DNA of 64,000 nucleotides from Burkholderiaceae bacterium (lineage in GTDB: Bacteria > Pseudomonadota > Gammaproteobacteria > Burkholderiales > Burkholderiaceae_C): assembly GCA_017992055.1 (NCBI GenBank), contig JAGOPK010000003.1, positions 1 to 64,000 of the forward strand, read 5' to 3'. Positions 32,538 through 41,335 of the stretch are shown here, piece after piece. The position numbers and the translations under genes were made by a program. Below the pieces are notes generated by a model. The model made no database searches. It worked only from the letters and a program-made list of their open reading frames with translations, and was not told the origin of the DNA. The number at the start of each line of letters is the position of its first letter. Positions within the stretch are counted from its first letter, which is position 1.

Positions 32538-33685
32538 GCGCGGGCCTCGCGCGGCAGCTTCAGCCAGTCGCTGGCCACCAGGTTGAGCTGGATCTCGGCG
32601 GCGCCGGCGGCAATGCCGGCGGCAATGGCGCGCTCGTGGTGCTGCAGGTGCATCGGGAAGTCGCTGCCGCAGTAGCTGTCGCCCAGGTGGGCCAGGCCGA
32701 AGTCGGACACCGCATGGTCGGCCGCGACCACGGCCACGCGGGCCAGGTTGGCATCGGCGCTGGGCGGCAGGCCGCGGGCGCGCTGGTCGACCACGCGATA
32801 CACCAGCAGGCGAGCGGCCTCGCAGGCGGCCAGGGCCTGGCCGGCGCGGGCCTGCACCAGCGGATCGTCGAAGCGGCCCTGTCGCTGCAGCTGCCGCACC
32901 ATGCCGTCGAGCACGCGGCGCGAGAAGGCATAACGCGCAATGCCCACGCGCTCGTGCGACAGCGCCCAGCCGATGATGGGCCAGGCCTGGCCTTCTTCGC
33001 CCAGCCGGCAGTCGGCGCGGACTTGCACGCCGTCGAAGAACACCTCGTGGATGTCGCCGTCGCCGATCAGCGACGGGATGGGCCGCACCGTGATGCCCGG
33101 CAGGTCCATGTCGACCAGGAAGATGCAGATGCCCTGGCGGCCGCTGCCGCCGGTGCGGGCGAGCAGAAAGCAGTGCTGGGCCAGGCCGGCATACGAGGTC
33201 CAGACCTTGGCGCCGCTGATGACGTAGTGCTGGCCATCGCGCTCGGCCCGGGTGCGCAGCGCCGCCAGGTCCGAGCCGGCCGAGGGCTCGGAAAAGCCCT
33301 GGCACCACAGCGCCCGGCCGGCGGCCATGGCCGGCAGCAGGCGCTGCTGCTGGGCCGGCGTGCCAAAGCGCATCAGCGTCTGGCCGATGAAGTTGACGTT
33401 CATGTACTGCGGCCCGCGCGGCTCGCCGGCGGCCCACAGCTCCTCGCCGAGGATGAAGTGGTGCCAGGCCGGCGCATCGCTGCCGCCAAAGGCCGCGGGC
33501 CAATGCGGCACCAGCAGGCCGGCCGCCGCCAGCCTGGGGCAGAACTGCAGCGAGAACAGCGTCTGCTCGCGGCTGCCCGGGCCGTGGCGGCTGAGCTGCT
33601 CCCAGTCGGGCGGCAGCTCGCGCGCCAGCAGCTCGCGCACGCGCTGGCGCAGCGCCTGCTGCTCGTCGGTCCAGCTGAAGTCCAC
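32534..33685 (-). CDS. Acyl-CoA dehydrogenase, full-length subunit (alpha-like)
   Basis: A 383-residue acyl-CoA dehydrogenase. The FAD-binding CQGFSEPSAGSDLAALRTRA (about 128-147) and KVWTSYAGLAQHCFLLART are intact; the C-terminal segment AAGAAEIQLNLVASDWLKLP has Ala where medium-chain enzymes have the base Glu. The start is a GTG at 33685 with GGGAG about ten bases upstream; it is 21 bases after the SDR gene. Its tight coupling to the short homologue points to a heteromeric enzyme for a bulky acyl-CoA, with electrons going to ETF. Confidence 0.88.
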   Translation of the reverse strand: MDFSWTDEQQALRQRVRELLARELPPDWEQLSRHGPGSREQTLFSLQFCPRLAAAGLLVPHWPAAFGGSDAPAWHHFILGEELWAAGEPRGPQYMNVNFIGQTLMRFGTPAQQQRLLPAMAAGRALWCQGFSEPSAGSDLAALRTRAERDGQHYVISGAKVWTSYAGLAQHCFLLARTGGSGRQGICIFLVDMDLPGITVRPIPSLIGDGDIHEVFFDGVQVRADCRLGEEGQAWPIIGWALSHERVGIARYAFSRRVLDGMVRQLQRQGRFDDPLVQARAGQALAACEAARLLVYRVVDQRARGLPPSADANLARVAVVAADHAVSDFGLAHLGDSYCGSDFPMHLQHHERAIAAGIAAGAAEIQLNLVASDWLKLPREARA

Positions 33686-33706
33686 GGACTGTGTTCTCCC
33701 GACCCG

Positions 33707-34540
33707 TCAATCGCTGCGCCGCACGCGGTGCAGCCAGCTCAGATAGCCCATGGGCACGAAACTGCCGCCGTTGACGCCGATCAGCGCGCCGCTGGTCCAG
33801 GCGGCCGCGTCGCTGACGAGGTAGGCGCACAGCGGGCCGATGTCCTCGGGCCGGCCCAGGCGCTGCAGCGGCACGGTGTCGACCTGGCGGCGGATGCGCT
33901 CGGGCGTGTTCAGCGTCCTGGCCAGCTCGTCGGTCATCACCACACCCGGCGCCACCGCATTGACGCGGATGCCGTGGTGGCCCCATTCGGCGGCCATGGT
34001 GCGTGTCAAGTTCTCCAGCGCCGCCTTGGCCGCGCCATAGTGGCCGGTGCCCGGGTTGGGATGCGAGGCGCTGCGCGAGCTGATGTTGACGATGGCGCCG
34101 CCGTCGACCATGGCGCGTGCCGCGGCCTGGGCGGCAAAAAACGCGGCCTTCAGGTTGAGGTCGAGCACACGCTGCCACTGCGCCTCGTCGATGCCGTCCA
34201 GCGGGCCCACGTCCGAGGGGCTGGCGCTGCCGGCGTTGTTGACCCAGCCGTCCAGCCGGCCGTAGCGCTGCAGCGTGGCCGCCACCAGGGCCTGGCGGTC
34301 TGCGGCGACGGTGATGTCGCCGGCCACGGCCAGCACCTGGGCGCCGGTCTGGCGCAGCGCGGTGGCCGTCTGTTCCAGTGCCGCTGCGTCGCGGCCCGCG
34401 ATCACCAGGTCGGCGCCGCACTGCGCCATGGCCTGGGCGATGCCACGGCCGATGCCCTTGCCGCCGCCGGTGACCACCACGGCCTTGCCGGCCAGCGAGA
34501 ACAGCGGTGCCACGGTGTCCGTCATGCCGCCCACCGTCAT
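33707..34540 (-). CDS. Short-chain dehydrogenase/reductase
   Basis: A classical SDR of 277 residues that reduces or oxidises a hydroxyl/keto group with NAD(P). The cofactor motif TGGGKGIGRGIA is at about 24-35, NNAGSAS at 101-107, catalytic Ser near 155, and Tyr168-x3-Lys172 (HYGAAKAA). RVNAVAPGVVMTDE and the end-loop INGGSF-like VNGGSFVPMGY complete the fold. The ATG at 34540 overlaps the Bug receptor stop (ATGA); an internal ATG at 34525 is an alternative. In the second CoA module it takes the place of the hydratase in the first, perhaps acting as 3-hydroxyacyl-CoA dehydrogenase. Confidence 0.9.
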   Translation of the reverse strand: MTVGGMTDTVAPLFSLAGKAVVVTGGGKGIGRGIAQAMAQCGADLVIAGRDAAALEQTATALRQTGAQVLAVAGDITVAADRQALVAATLQRYGRLDGWVNNAGSASPSDVGPLDGIDEAQWQRVLDLNLKAAFFAAQAAARAMVDGGAIVNISSRSASHPNPGTGHYGAAKAALENLTRTMAAEWGHHGIRVNAVAPGVVMTDELARTLNTPERIRRQVDTVPLQRLGRPEDIGPLCAYLVSDAAAWTSGALIGVNGGSFVPMGYLSWLHRVRRSD

Positions 34541-35553
34541 TCGGGCTTGTAGCCGATCTGCCGCGCCGCCTGGGCCCACATCTGCTGCTCGGCGGCAACG
34601 ATGCGGCCGTGCACGGCCGGCTCGCCGCCCACCGGCACCACGCCGGCCTGGGCCAGGCGCTGGCGGATGTCGGCATCCTTGAGCACCTCGTTGAAGGCGG
34701 CATTGAGCTGGGCCACCACTGCATCGGGCGTCGCCGCCGGCGCCCAGATGCCGTAGGAGAAGGCGAACTGCAGGTCGGGCACGCCCAGTTCGGCCAGCGT
34801 GGGCACCTCGGGCAGCGAGGGCGAGCGCTCCTGGCCGCCATGGGCGATGGCCTTGATGCGGCCGTCGCGGATCATGCCGAGGTAGAACACCGGCACGTCG
34901 ATGCCCATCTGGATCTCGCCGGCCACCAGGGCCGTGGCCACCTGGGTCGAGCCCTTGTACGGGATGGCCGTGGCCTCGAAGCCGGCGCGCGACTTGAGCA
35001 TCTCGCTGGCCAGCAGGATGCTGCCGGCGGTGTGCGAGTAGTTCAGCTGGCCCGGGTTGCGCTTGGCGTACTGCACGAACTCGGCAAAGTTGTTGACCGG
35101 CAGCTTGGCCGGCACCATCAGCGTCATGCCGCCGCGCGCAATGCTGATCACCGGCCGCAGCGACTTGAACAGGTCGAACTTCAGGTCCTTGATCAGCACC
35201 GGCGTCAGGCTGCCGCCGCCCAGCCACAGCACGGTGTGGCCATCGGGCGGCGACTGGGCCACATGGTCGGAGCCGATGATGGCCGCGCCGCCCGGCTTGT
35301 TCTCGACGATCACCTGCTGCTTGAGCACCGCGCCCAGCTTCTCGGCAAAGGCACGCGCCATCACGTCCGAGCCGCCGGCGGCAAAGGGCACCACCAGGCG
35401 CAGCGGCTTGCCTGGCGACCCCACCTGGGCCTGCGCTGCCGGGGCCAGCGCGGCCGCCGCCAGGCCGAGGCTGCCGATGGTGGCCAGCAGACGGCGCCGC
35501 AGCCCGCGCTGCACCGGGGTGTGCAGCCCATGCGCATCAGTTGGCGAGTTCAT
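34537..35553 (-). CDS. Bug-type (TctC family) periplasmic receptor 3
   Basis: A 338-residue binding protein whose N-terminus has a twin-arginine-like stretch (RGLRRRLLATIGSLGLAAAA, cut near AQA-QV). Bug features follow: LRLVVPFAAGGSDVMARAFA, VENKPGGAAIIGSDHVAQSP, PDGHTVLWLGG and SLPEVPTLAELGVPDLQFAF. The ATG at 35553 has GGAG seven bases upstream. It is the first gene of the second CoA module, divergent from IclR regulator 2, so its ligand is probably both substrate and inducer-related. Confidence 0.92.
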   Translation of the reverse strand: MNSPTDAHGLHTPVQRGLRRRLLATIGSLGLAAAALAPAAQAQVGSPGKPLRLVVPFAAGGSDVMARAFAEKLGAVLKQQVIVENKPGGAAIIGSDHVAQSPPDGHTVLWLGGGSLTPVLIKDLKFDLFKSLRPVISIARGGMTLMVPAKLPVNNFAEFVQYAKRNPGQLNYSHTAGSILLASEMLKSRAGFEATAIPYKGSTQVATALVAGEIQMGIDVPVFYLGMIRDGRIKAIAHGGQERSPSLPEVPTLAELGVPDLQFAFSYGIWAPAATPDAVVAQLNAAFNEVLKDADIRQRLAQAGVVPVGGEPAVHGRIVAAEQQMWAQAARQIGYKPE

Positions 35554-35593
35554 CGTGAGTCTCCGTCCGTATCGTGGAATCATTCGGCCGGCT

Positions 35594-35622
35594 CGATGCC
35601 GCCACGGCATCGCCATGATGGC
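35594..35622. promoter_or_regulatory. Candidate IclR operators between the second CoA module and its regulator
   Basis: The 104-base divergent gap contains a perfect interrupted palindrome CGATGCC-N5-GGCATCG (35594-35612). It abuts a second, GCCATGATGGC (35612-35622). Both lie about midway between the Bug gene and iclR 2 and are the only strong symmetries in the gap. They differ in sequence from the palindromes of the first module, implying distinct regulators. Confidence 0.45.
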
Positions 35623-35657
35623 ACTGTAGAAACTCGCAACTGGATGAGCAATCGACA

Positions 35658-36485
35658 ATGGCCGCACGCAGGGAAATCACTCCGGAAGCGTTCCACATGT
35701 CGGACAAGGCGGCTGACGCCGACCTTGTCCCGCCAGCCGACGGCACGCAGGCCATCCGCCGCGCCGCGGCGCTGCTGCGGGCGCTGGCGCAGTCGGGCGC
35801 CGGCGGCGAGGGCACCAGCCTGGCGGCGCTGGCGCGGTCCCAGGGCCTGCCGCGTTCCACCGCCCACCGCATGCTGGGCGCCCTGGTCGACGAGGGCTTC
35901 ATCGAGCGCATGCCGCAGGGGCCCGGCTACCGCATGGGCCCGCTGATCCACGAGCTGGGCCTGACCTCGGCCTCCAGCCTGGACGACGTGGCGCGCTGGC
36001 ATCCGGTGGTCGAGGCGGTGGCGCGCCAGACCGGCGTGACCACCTATCTGATGCGGCGCAGCGGTGTCGAGGCCGTGTGCCTGATCAAGGCCGACGGCCA
36101 TGCGGTGATGCGCTTCGTGCCGGTGGAGGTGGGCCAGCGGCGGCTGCTGGGCGTGGGCGCCGGCGCCACGGCCCTGCTGGCCGCGCTGGCGCCTGCGCAG
36201 CTGGAGCGTGTGCTGGCCAGCATCGCCCCGGGGCTGGCGCCTTATCCGCGGCTCAGCCCCCAGGCCTTGCGCGAGGCCGTGGTGCTGACCCGGCGCAGCG
36301 GCTTTGCCATCAGCCAGGGCACGGTGGTCGACGACGGCTTCGGCATGGGCATCACCATCCCGGATGGCACGGCCCCGCCGCGGCTGGCGCTGAGCATCGC
36401 GGCCCACGCCACCATGGTCACCGAGTCGCGCATCAAGGCTTGGAAGGCGGTGCTGGCGGCGGCGGTGGGTTCGCCCCCCGCCTGA
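35658..36485 (+). CDS. IclR-family transcriptional regulator 2
   Basis: A 275-residue regulator. The winged helix covers about residues 30-90 (IRRAAALLRALAQSG, LAALARSQGLPRSTAHRMLG) and the effector domain about 105-265 (VARQTGVTTYLMRRSG, FAISQGTVVDDGFGMGITIP). The ATG at 35658 is used; an internal ATG at 35697 is possible. It is divergent from the Bug/SDR/acyl-CoA dehydrogenase/CoA-transferase operon and convergent with the PepSY gene. It is only distantly similar to IclR 1 in this window, so each module appears to have its own inducer. Confidence 0.9.
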   Translation: MAARREITPEAFHMSDKAADADLVPPADGTQAIRRAAALLRALAQSGAGGEGTSLAALARSQGLPRSTAHRMLGALVDEGFIERMPQGPGYRMGPLIHELGLTSASSLDDVARWHPVVEAVARQTGVTTYLMRRSGVEAVCLIKADGHAVMRFVPVEVGQRRLLGVGAGATALLAALAPAQLERVLASIAPGLAPYPRLSPQALREAVVLTRRSGFAISQGTVVDDGFGMGITIPDGTAPPRLALSIAAHATMVTESRIKAWKAVLAAAVGSPPA

Positions 36486-36507
36486 GAGCGACGCCGGCGC
36501 CGGCCGG

Positions 36508-37689
36508 CTACGCGGCTGGCGAGGAGGCGGACGGCAGGGTGGCCGGCCCCGGCACCGCCTGGCGCTGGTCGGCGCGCCGGCGCAGCCACAGATACAGGCC
36601 GCTGCCCAGCACCACCAGGGTGGCGATGTCCAGCAGCGCCCACAGGACCTTCATCGGCAGGCCGCCGTAGTCGCCGAAGTGCAGCGGCTGCGACAGCAGC
36701 AGCGTGCTCAGGTACCAGGGCAGCTCGGGCGAGGCGGTGACCTGGGCCGTGCGCGCGTCGACCAGCACCGGCCGCAGCAGCTTGGAGGTGAGCGGCGTAT
36801 CGCCACGCATGAAGAAGGTCACATGGTGCGGGCTCGAATAGGCCGTGCCCGGGAAGGCCGCGAACGACAGGCGCATGCCCGGCGTGTGGGCCAGCGCGGC
36901 GTTCAGCGTGGCCTGCATCGGCGCGCGCTCGGCCTCGGGCACCAGGGCCAGGCCCTGGTAGGGCGCCAGCAGGGTGCTGACCTCGGTGTTCTGCCAGTAC
37001 TTCACCAGCAGGTCGGTCCAGGTGTTGATGACGCCGGTGAAGCCGACCACGAAGGCCCAGACCAGGGTCACGATGCCCAGCAGGTTGTGCAGGTCCAGCC
37101 ACTTCAGCCGCGCCGAGCGGCCGCGGCGCACCTCGCCGAAGTCCAGCCGGCGCATGAAGGGCGCATACAGCACCACGCCGGAGACGATGGCCAGCACCAG
37201 CAGCAGGCCCATGAAGCCCAGGAACAGCATGCCCGGCAGGCCGGCGAACAGGTCCACATGCAGCCGGAACATCCAGTACATGAAGCCCTGGCTGGTGGGC
37301 GTGTCGCGCAGCAGCTGGGCCGTGCGGCCGTCGACGGCCAGCGACTTGTAGTCGTCGGTGGGCGCCGGCGTGGGCGTCAGCGTCACATGCCACAGCAGCG
37401 GCTGGTCTTCCTCGGGGAAGGCGTACTGCACGATGCGCTGCGGATACTGGGCCCGCGCGGCCTGCAGCACGGCATCGAAGCTGGCCAGCGGTGCGCTGGC
37501 GCTGCCGGCGCCGCTGCCGTGGCCAGCCAGCGCCGGCAGCTCCAGCTCGTCGCCGCTCAGGTGCTCGATCTCGTGGTGAAAGATCAGCGGCAGGCCGGTC
37601 AGGCACAGCAGCAGCATGAACAGCGTGCACACCAGGCTGGTCCAGGTGTGCAGCCAGCTCCACACGCGCAGGGATCGGGACGACAGCAT
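36508..37689 (-). CDS. PepSY-associated transmembrane protein (putative ferric-siderophore reductase)
   Basis: A 393-residue inner-membrane protein with four main hydrophobic segments (about 15-35, 145-175, 205-230, 355-375) and two periplasmic PepSY-like loops. Conserved histidines occur at LHTW, FHHEIEHL, LHVDLFAG and LHNLLG, suitable for haem or metal binding. Proteins of this family beside TonB receptors, such as FpvG of Pseudomonas, reduce iron to release it from siderophores. The ATG at 37689 (MLSSRSLRVW) lies five bases after the small gene at 37695-37865; an extension upstream would run through that gene. The divergent Fur box probably controls both. Confidence 0.88.
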   Translation of the reverse strand: MLSSRSLRVWSWLHTWTSLVCTLFMLLLCLTGLPLIFHHEIEHLSGDELELPALAGHGSGAGSASAPLASFDAVLQAARAQYPQRIVQYAFPEEDQPLLWHVTLTPTPAPTDDYKSLAVDGRTAQLLRDTPTSQGFMYWMFRLHVDLFAGLPGMLFLGFMGLLLVLAIVSGVVLYAPFMRRLDFGEVRRGRSARLKWLDLHNLLGIVTLVWAFVVGFTGVINTWTDLLVKYWQNTEVSTLLAPYQGLALVPEAERAPMQATLNAALAHTPGMRLSFAAFPGTAYSSPHHVTFFMRGDTPLTSKLLRPVLVDARTAQVTASPELPWYLSTLLLSQPLHFGDYGGLPMKVLWALLDIATLVVLGSGLYLWLRRRADQRQAVPGPATLPSASSPAA

Positions 37690-37694
37690 GTGCT

Positions 37695-37865
37695 TCAGCC
37701 CCGGCGCAGCGAGAAGTGCGACATCACCGCCACCGGCAGGCCCAGCGCCAGCCACGACCAGGCGTCGCCCCAGTGATCGGACACCAGGGCGCTGAGCAGG
37801 CCCGAGGCGGTGAGCGCGCCCAGCGCAAGGGGCCAGGTCCAGACCCGGCGGAATTCATCGGACAT
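37695..37865 (-). CDS. 56-residue membrane protein, companion of the PepSY gene
   Basis: A small gene below the usual ORF cut-off. It reads ATG at 37865 to TGA at 37697-37695 and encodes MSDEFRRVWTWPLALGALTA followed by a second hydrophobic stretch, ending SHFSLRRG. Two membrane segments (about 9-28 and 34-50) are joined by a short acidic loop (SDHWGDAW). Small proteins of this kind recur directly upstream of PepSY reductases in proteobacterial siderophore loci; the position is like that of FpvH beside FpvG. The five-base gap to the PepSY start implies coupled expression. Function beyond assisting the reductase is unknown. Confidence 0.8.
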   Translation of the reverse strand: MSDEFRRVWTWPLALGALTASGLLSALVSDHWGDAWSWLALGLPVAVMSHFSLRRG

Positions 37866-37908
37866 GCCAGCTTCCTGCGGTCGGCCCCGGGGGGGCCGGT
37901 GTTGTGAA

Positions 37909-37927
37909 TTAGATGATTATCAATGAG
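37909..37927. promoter_or_regulatory. Fur box upstream of the TonB receptor and PepSY genes
   Basis: The 19-base window TTAGATGATTATCAATGAG has the perfect Fur core TGATTATCA (37914-37922) and lies in the 157-base gap between the divergent receptor and PepSY operons. It is the only markedly AT-rich element in the gap. Fur with iron would repress both directions, as expected for siderophore uptake. Confidence 0.72.
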
Positions 37928-38022
37928 AACGGTTCGCGTTTCCATTAGCATTTGCGAACGGATGCCTGGCTGCCCCGCAGCGACAGGCCTGACACCTTCT
38001 CCTTCCCACCGGACCCGAGCTC

Positions 38023-40185
38023 ATGAAACACCCCTTGACGATGGGCGCCTGCGCCCTCGCGGCCAGCCTGGCCATGGCCGACGCCCATGCCCAGGCGCAG
38101 GCGCCAGCCCAGACCCAGACCCCGGCCTCGGCCTCGGCCCAGGCCCCGGCAGCGGCCAGCGAAACCGTGGTCGTCACCGGCAAGCGCGTGCAGCGTGTGT
38201 CCAAGGGCGCCACCGGCCTGCCGCTGGAGATCAAGGACACGCCGCAGAGCATCAGCACCATCGACAAGGAAGCCATCGGCAACTTCGACCTGAGCGGTGC
38301 CAACGATGCGCTGATCCTGGCCACCGGCATCAATGTCGAGCAGTACGAGACCAACCGCGCCACCTACAACTCGCGCGGCTTCGAGATCCAGTCCACCCAG
38401 GTCGACGGCCTGGGCATGACCAATTCCTGGGGCACGGTGGTGGGCCAGCAGGAGACCTATCTGTTCGAGCGCATCGAGCTGATCCGCGGCGCCAACGGCC
38501 TGCTCACCGGCGTGGGCAATGCCTCGGGCACGATCAACTATGTGCGCAAGCGGCCGACCAATGCCGATGGCGGCGAAGTCGGCCTGACGCTGGGCTCGCA
38601 TGGCCGCCAGCGCGTCACGCTGGACTACAACAAGGTGCTCAGCGACGACGGCCGCTGGGCCGGCCGCCTGGTCGTGGCCCACGAGGACAAGGACTCGCAC
38701 CTGCGCGCGCTGCACGACAAGCAGACCACGGTGTATGCGGTGGTCGACGGCCAGATCGGCCGCGACGGCGTGCTGACCCTCGGCTTCATGCACCAGGATG
38801 CCAAGCAGAAGTCGCCGATGTGGGGCTCGCTGACGCTGAACTACACCGACGGCCGCCAGGCCGAGTTCGACGTCTCGTCGTCGACCTCGCAGGACTGGAC
38901 CTACTGGAATACGCGCAGCAGCAGCGCCTTCGTCGAGTACACGCACAGCCTGGGCAGCGACTGGGAGCTGAAGGCCAGCTACAACACGCGCCGTTCCGAC
39001 GAGGCCACGCGGCTGATGTACGCCTACACCAACGGCGGCGGCCTGAATGCCGACAACACCGGCCTGGTGGGCTGGGTCTACGGCTCGACCACGCCCAGCG
39101 AGAGCCAGATCCTGGACCTCAACCTGAGCGGCCAGTTCAAGGCCTTCGGCCGCAAGCACCACCTGATCGCCGGCCTCAGCCATGCCACCGACGAATACAG
39201 CACCGACATCACGCCGGTGCTGGCCAGCAACTGCCACTTCCAGGCGCTGCCGGCGTTCCCGTACGCCGGCAATGCCTGCAGCCAGCCCACCTGGGGACCG
39301 GCCGAGCCCAGTTCGGCCGGCAAGCAGGCGCTGACGCGGCTGTACCTGGCCTCGCGCCTGGAACTGGCCCAGGGCCTGCACGGCATCCTGGGCGTGAATG
39401 CCGTGCGCCTGCAGCGCGAGGGCAGCTCGCGCTACGGCAGCGTGCCGCCGACGATCTACCCCGATACCAAGGAAGTCAGTCCCTATGTGGGCCTGACCTA
39501 TGCGTTCACGCCCAACCTGCTGGGCTATGCCTCGTACTCCGACATCTTCCAGAACCAGGAGCAGGTCGACATCAACGGCCACTACCTGGCGCCGACGCAG
39601 GGCAAGAACCACGAGGTCGGCCTCAAGGCCGAATGGCTGGACAAGCAGCTGCTGACCACGCTGGCGGTGTTTGGCGCACGCCAGAACGGCCTGGCCCACT
39701 ATGCCGGCACGGTGCCGGTGGACAACGACCCCAACACCACGCGCGACGGCACCTACTACTACGCGCCCGACGACGTGAAGTCCAAGGGCTGGGAGTTCGA
39801 GGCCAACGGCCGCATCGGCCGCGACAGCCAGCTGGGCGCCGGCATCGCCCGCGTCACCGTGCGCGACCCGGCCGGCCAGAACGCCCATCCGCACATCCCG
39901 AAGACCACGCTGTTCCTGCGTGCCGAGACCCGGCTGCCGCAGCTGGCCGGCCTGAGCACCGGCGCCATGCTGCGCTGGCAGGACGATACGAGCAGCACCT
40001 CCGGCGTGCGCCAGCCGGCCTATGCGCTGGCCAATGCCTATGTGCGCTACGAGCTGAATGCGCGCACCAGCCTGCGGCTGAACGTCAACAACCTGTTCGA
40101 CAAGAAGTACATCCGCGGCCTGGCCTATGGCGCGATCTACGGCGCGCCGCGCAATGTCGGCCTGAGCCTGAACTACAAGCTCTGA
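38023..40185 (+). CDS. TonB-dependent ferric-siderophore receptor
   Basis: A 720-residue outer-membrane receptor with a Sec signal peptide (cut near AHA-QA) and an unusually Ala/Gln/Pro-rich stretch up to residue 45. The TonB-box-like ETVVVTGKR follows at about 47-55. A plug domain comes next (TPQSISTIDKEAI, RGANGLLTGVGNASGTINYV RKRP in two adjoining pieces) and a 22-strand barrel ending in aromatic-final NVGLSLNYKL. It imports a ferric siderophore across the outer membrane using TonB energy; the hydroxamate-type FpvA/FoxA group is closest in style. The ATG at 38023 is 96 bases past the Fur box. No siderophore synthesis genes are nearby, so it likely uses foreign siderophores. Confidence 0.93.
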   Translation: MKHPLTMGACALAASLAMADAHAQAQAPAQTQTPASASAQAPAAASETVVVTGKRVQRVSKGATGLPLEIKDTPQSISTIDKEAIGNFDLSGANDALILATGINVEQYETNRATYNSRGFEIQSTQVDGLGMTNSWGTVVGQQETYLFERIELIRGANGLLTGVGNASGTINYVRKRPTNADGGEVGLTLGSHGRQRVTLDYNKVLSDDGRWAGRLVVAHEDKDSHLRALHDKQTTVYAVVDGQIGRDGVLTLGFMHQDAKQKSPMWGSLTLNYTDGRQAEFDVSSSTSQDWTYWNTRSSSAFVEYTHSLGSDWELKASYNTRRSDEATRLMYAYTNGGGLNADNTGLVGWVYGSTTPSESQILDLNLSGQFKAFGRKHHLIAGLSHATDEYSTDITPVLASNCHFQALPAFPYAGNACSQPTWGPAEPSSAGKQALTRLYLASRLELAQGLHGILGVNAVRLQREGSSRYGSVPPTIYPDTKEVSPYVGLTYAFTPNLLGYASYSDIFQNQEQVDINGHYLAPTQGKNHEVGLKAEWLDKQLLTTLAVFGARQNGLAHYAGTVPVDNDPNTTRDGTYYYAPDDVKSKGWEFEANGRIGRDSQLGAGIARVTVRDPAGQNAHPHIPKTTLFLRAETRLPQLAGLSTGAMLRWQDDTSSTSGVRQPAYALANAYVRYELNARTSLRLNVNNLFDKKYIRGLAYGAIYGAPRNVGLSLNYKL

Positions 40186-40306
40186 CAGCGGGCGCCGGCC
40201 ATGGGCCAGCGCCGTGGCGGCGATGGCCCGTTTGGTCGATGCCGGCGCGGGCCGGGCTGGGCACATTGGCGGTATTCCATCCCGTCCTGCCCAGAAAGGT
40301 CCGTCC

Positions 40307-41284
40307 ATGTCCACAGCAGCTGCCTCCAGGCCGGTGATCGCCGTCTTCGGCGCCACCGGCACCCAGGGTGGTGGCCTGGTGCGCGCGCTGCTGCGCGACC
40401 CGCATCGCCGCTTTGCCGTCCGTGCCATCACCCGCCAGCCCGGCAGCGCCGCGGCCCAGGCCCTGGCCGCCCAGGGCGCCCGGCTGGTGGCCGCCGACCT
40501 GGACGATGCCGCCAGCCTGGCCCCGGCCCTGGACGGCGTGCACGGCGTGTTCGGTGTCACCAACTTCTGGGAACACTTCAATGCCGAGCGCGACCTGCGC
40601 CAGGCCGCCCAGCTGGCGCGCGCCGCCGCCACGGCCGGCGTGGCCCACATCGTCTGGTCGACGCTGGAGGACACGCGCCGCCACATGGCGCTGGACGACG
40701 CGCGCATGCCCACGCTGATGGGCCGCTACAAGGTGCCGCACATGGACCTCAAGGCCGAGGCCGACGCCTGCTTCGCCGGCCTGCCGGTGACCTATGTGCT
40801 GACCTCGTTCTACTGGGAGAACCTGATCCGCGCCGGCCTGCATCCGCAGCGTGATGCCCAAGGCCGGCTGAACTGGGTGCTGCCGATCGGCCAGGCGCGC
40901 CTGCCCGGCATCGCCGGCGAGGACATCGGCGCCTGCGTGGCCCAGGTGTTTGCACGCGGCCCGGCCCTGCTGGGCCAGCGCATCGGCCTGGCCGGCGAGC
41001 ACCTGAGCGGCGCCGACATGGCCGCCGCCATGGCCCGCGTGCTGGGGGCGCCGGTGCAGCATGTGGCCCTGCCGCCGGACGAGTTTGCCCGGCTGCCGTT
41101 TCCCGGCGCGGCCGAGCTGGCCAATATGTTCCAGTTCAAGCGCGATTTCGAATCCGCCTACCGCGGCGCCCGCGACTGCGACACCGCCCGCGCGCTGTAC
41201 CCGGGCCTGCGCCGCTTCGAGCAGTGGCTGGCCGGCGAGGCCGAGGCGCTGCGCGCGGTGGTCGGCCTGGCGGTCTGCGACTGA
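40307..41284 (+). CDS. NmrA/HSCARG-like NAD(P)-binding protein
   Basis: A 325-residue atypical extended SDR. The cofactor motif is VFGATGTQGGGLVRAL (about 12-27), followed by VRAITRQPGS, GVFGVTNFWEHFNAERDL and HIVWSTLED. The usual catalytic Tyr is not in a YxxxK context, as in NmrA and HSCARG, which sense the NADPH/NADP ratio rather than catalyse. The ATG at 40307 has AAAGG seven bases upstream; the frame extends further 5' without protein-like sequence. It stands alone between the receptor and the MalT-like gene. Confidence 0.85.
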   Translation: MSTAAASRPVIAVFGATGTQGGGLVRALLRDPHRRFAVRAITRQPGSAAAQALAAQGARLVAADLDDAASLAPALDGVHGVFGVTNFWEHFNAERDLRQAAQLARAAATAGVAHIVWSTLEDTRRHMALDDARMPTLMGRYKVPHMDLKAEADACFAGLPVTYVLTSFYWENLIRAGLHPQRDAQGRLNWVLPIGQARLPGIAGEDIGACVAQVFARGPALLGQRIGLAGEHLSGADMAAAMARVLGAPVQHVALPPDEFARLPFPGAAELANMFQFKRDFESAYRGARDCDTARALYPGLRRFEQWLAGEAEALRAVVGLAVCD

Positions 41285-41335
41285 ACCCCAGGCCTGGCCC
41301 CGGCCCCGCCCGCACGGCCTCCTAGAATTTTCGCC

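Noticed and set aside
37923-40337. Alternative 804-codon plus-strand frame over the TonB receptor
   Set aside because: It overlaps the receptor gene in another frame and shows none of the receptor's signal, plug or barrel patterns.
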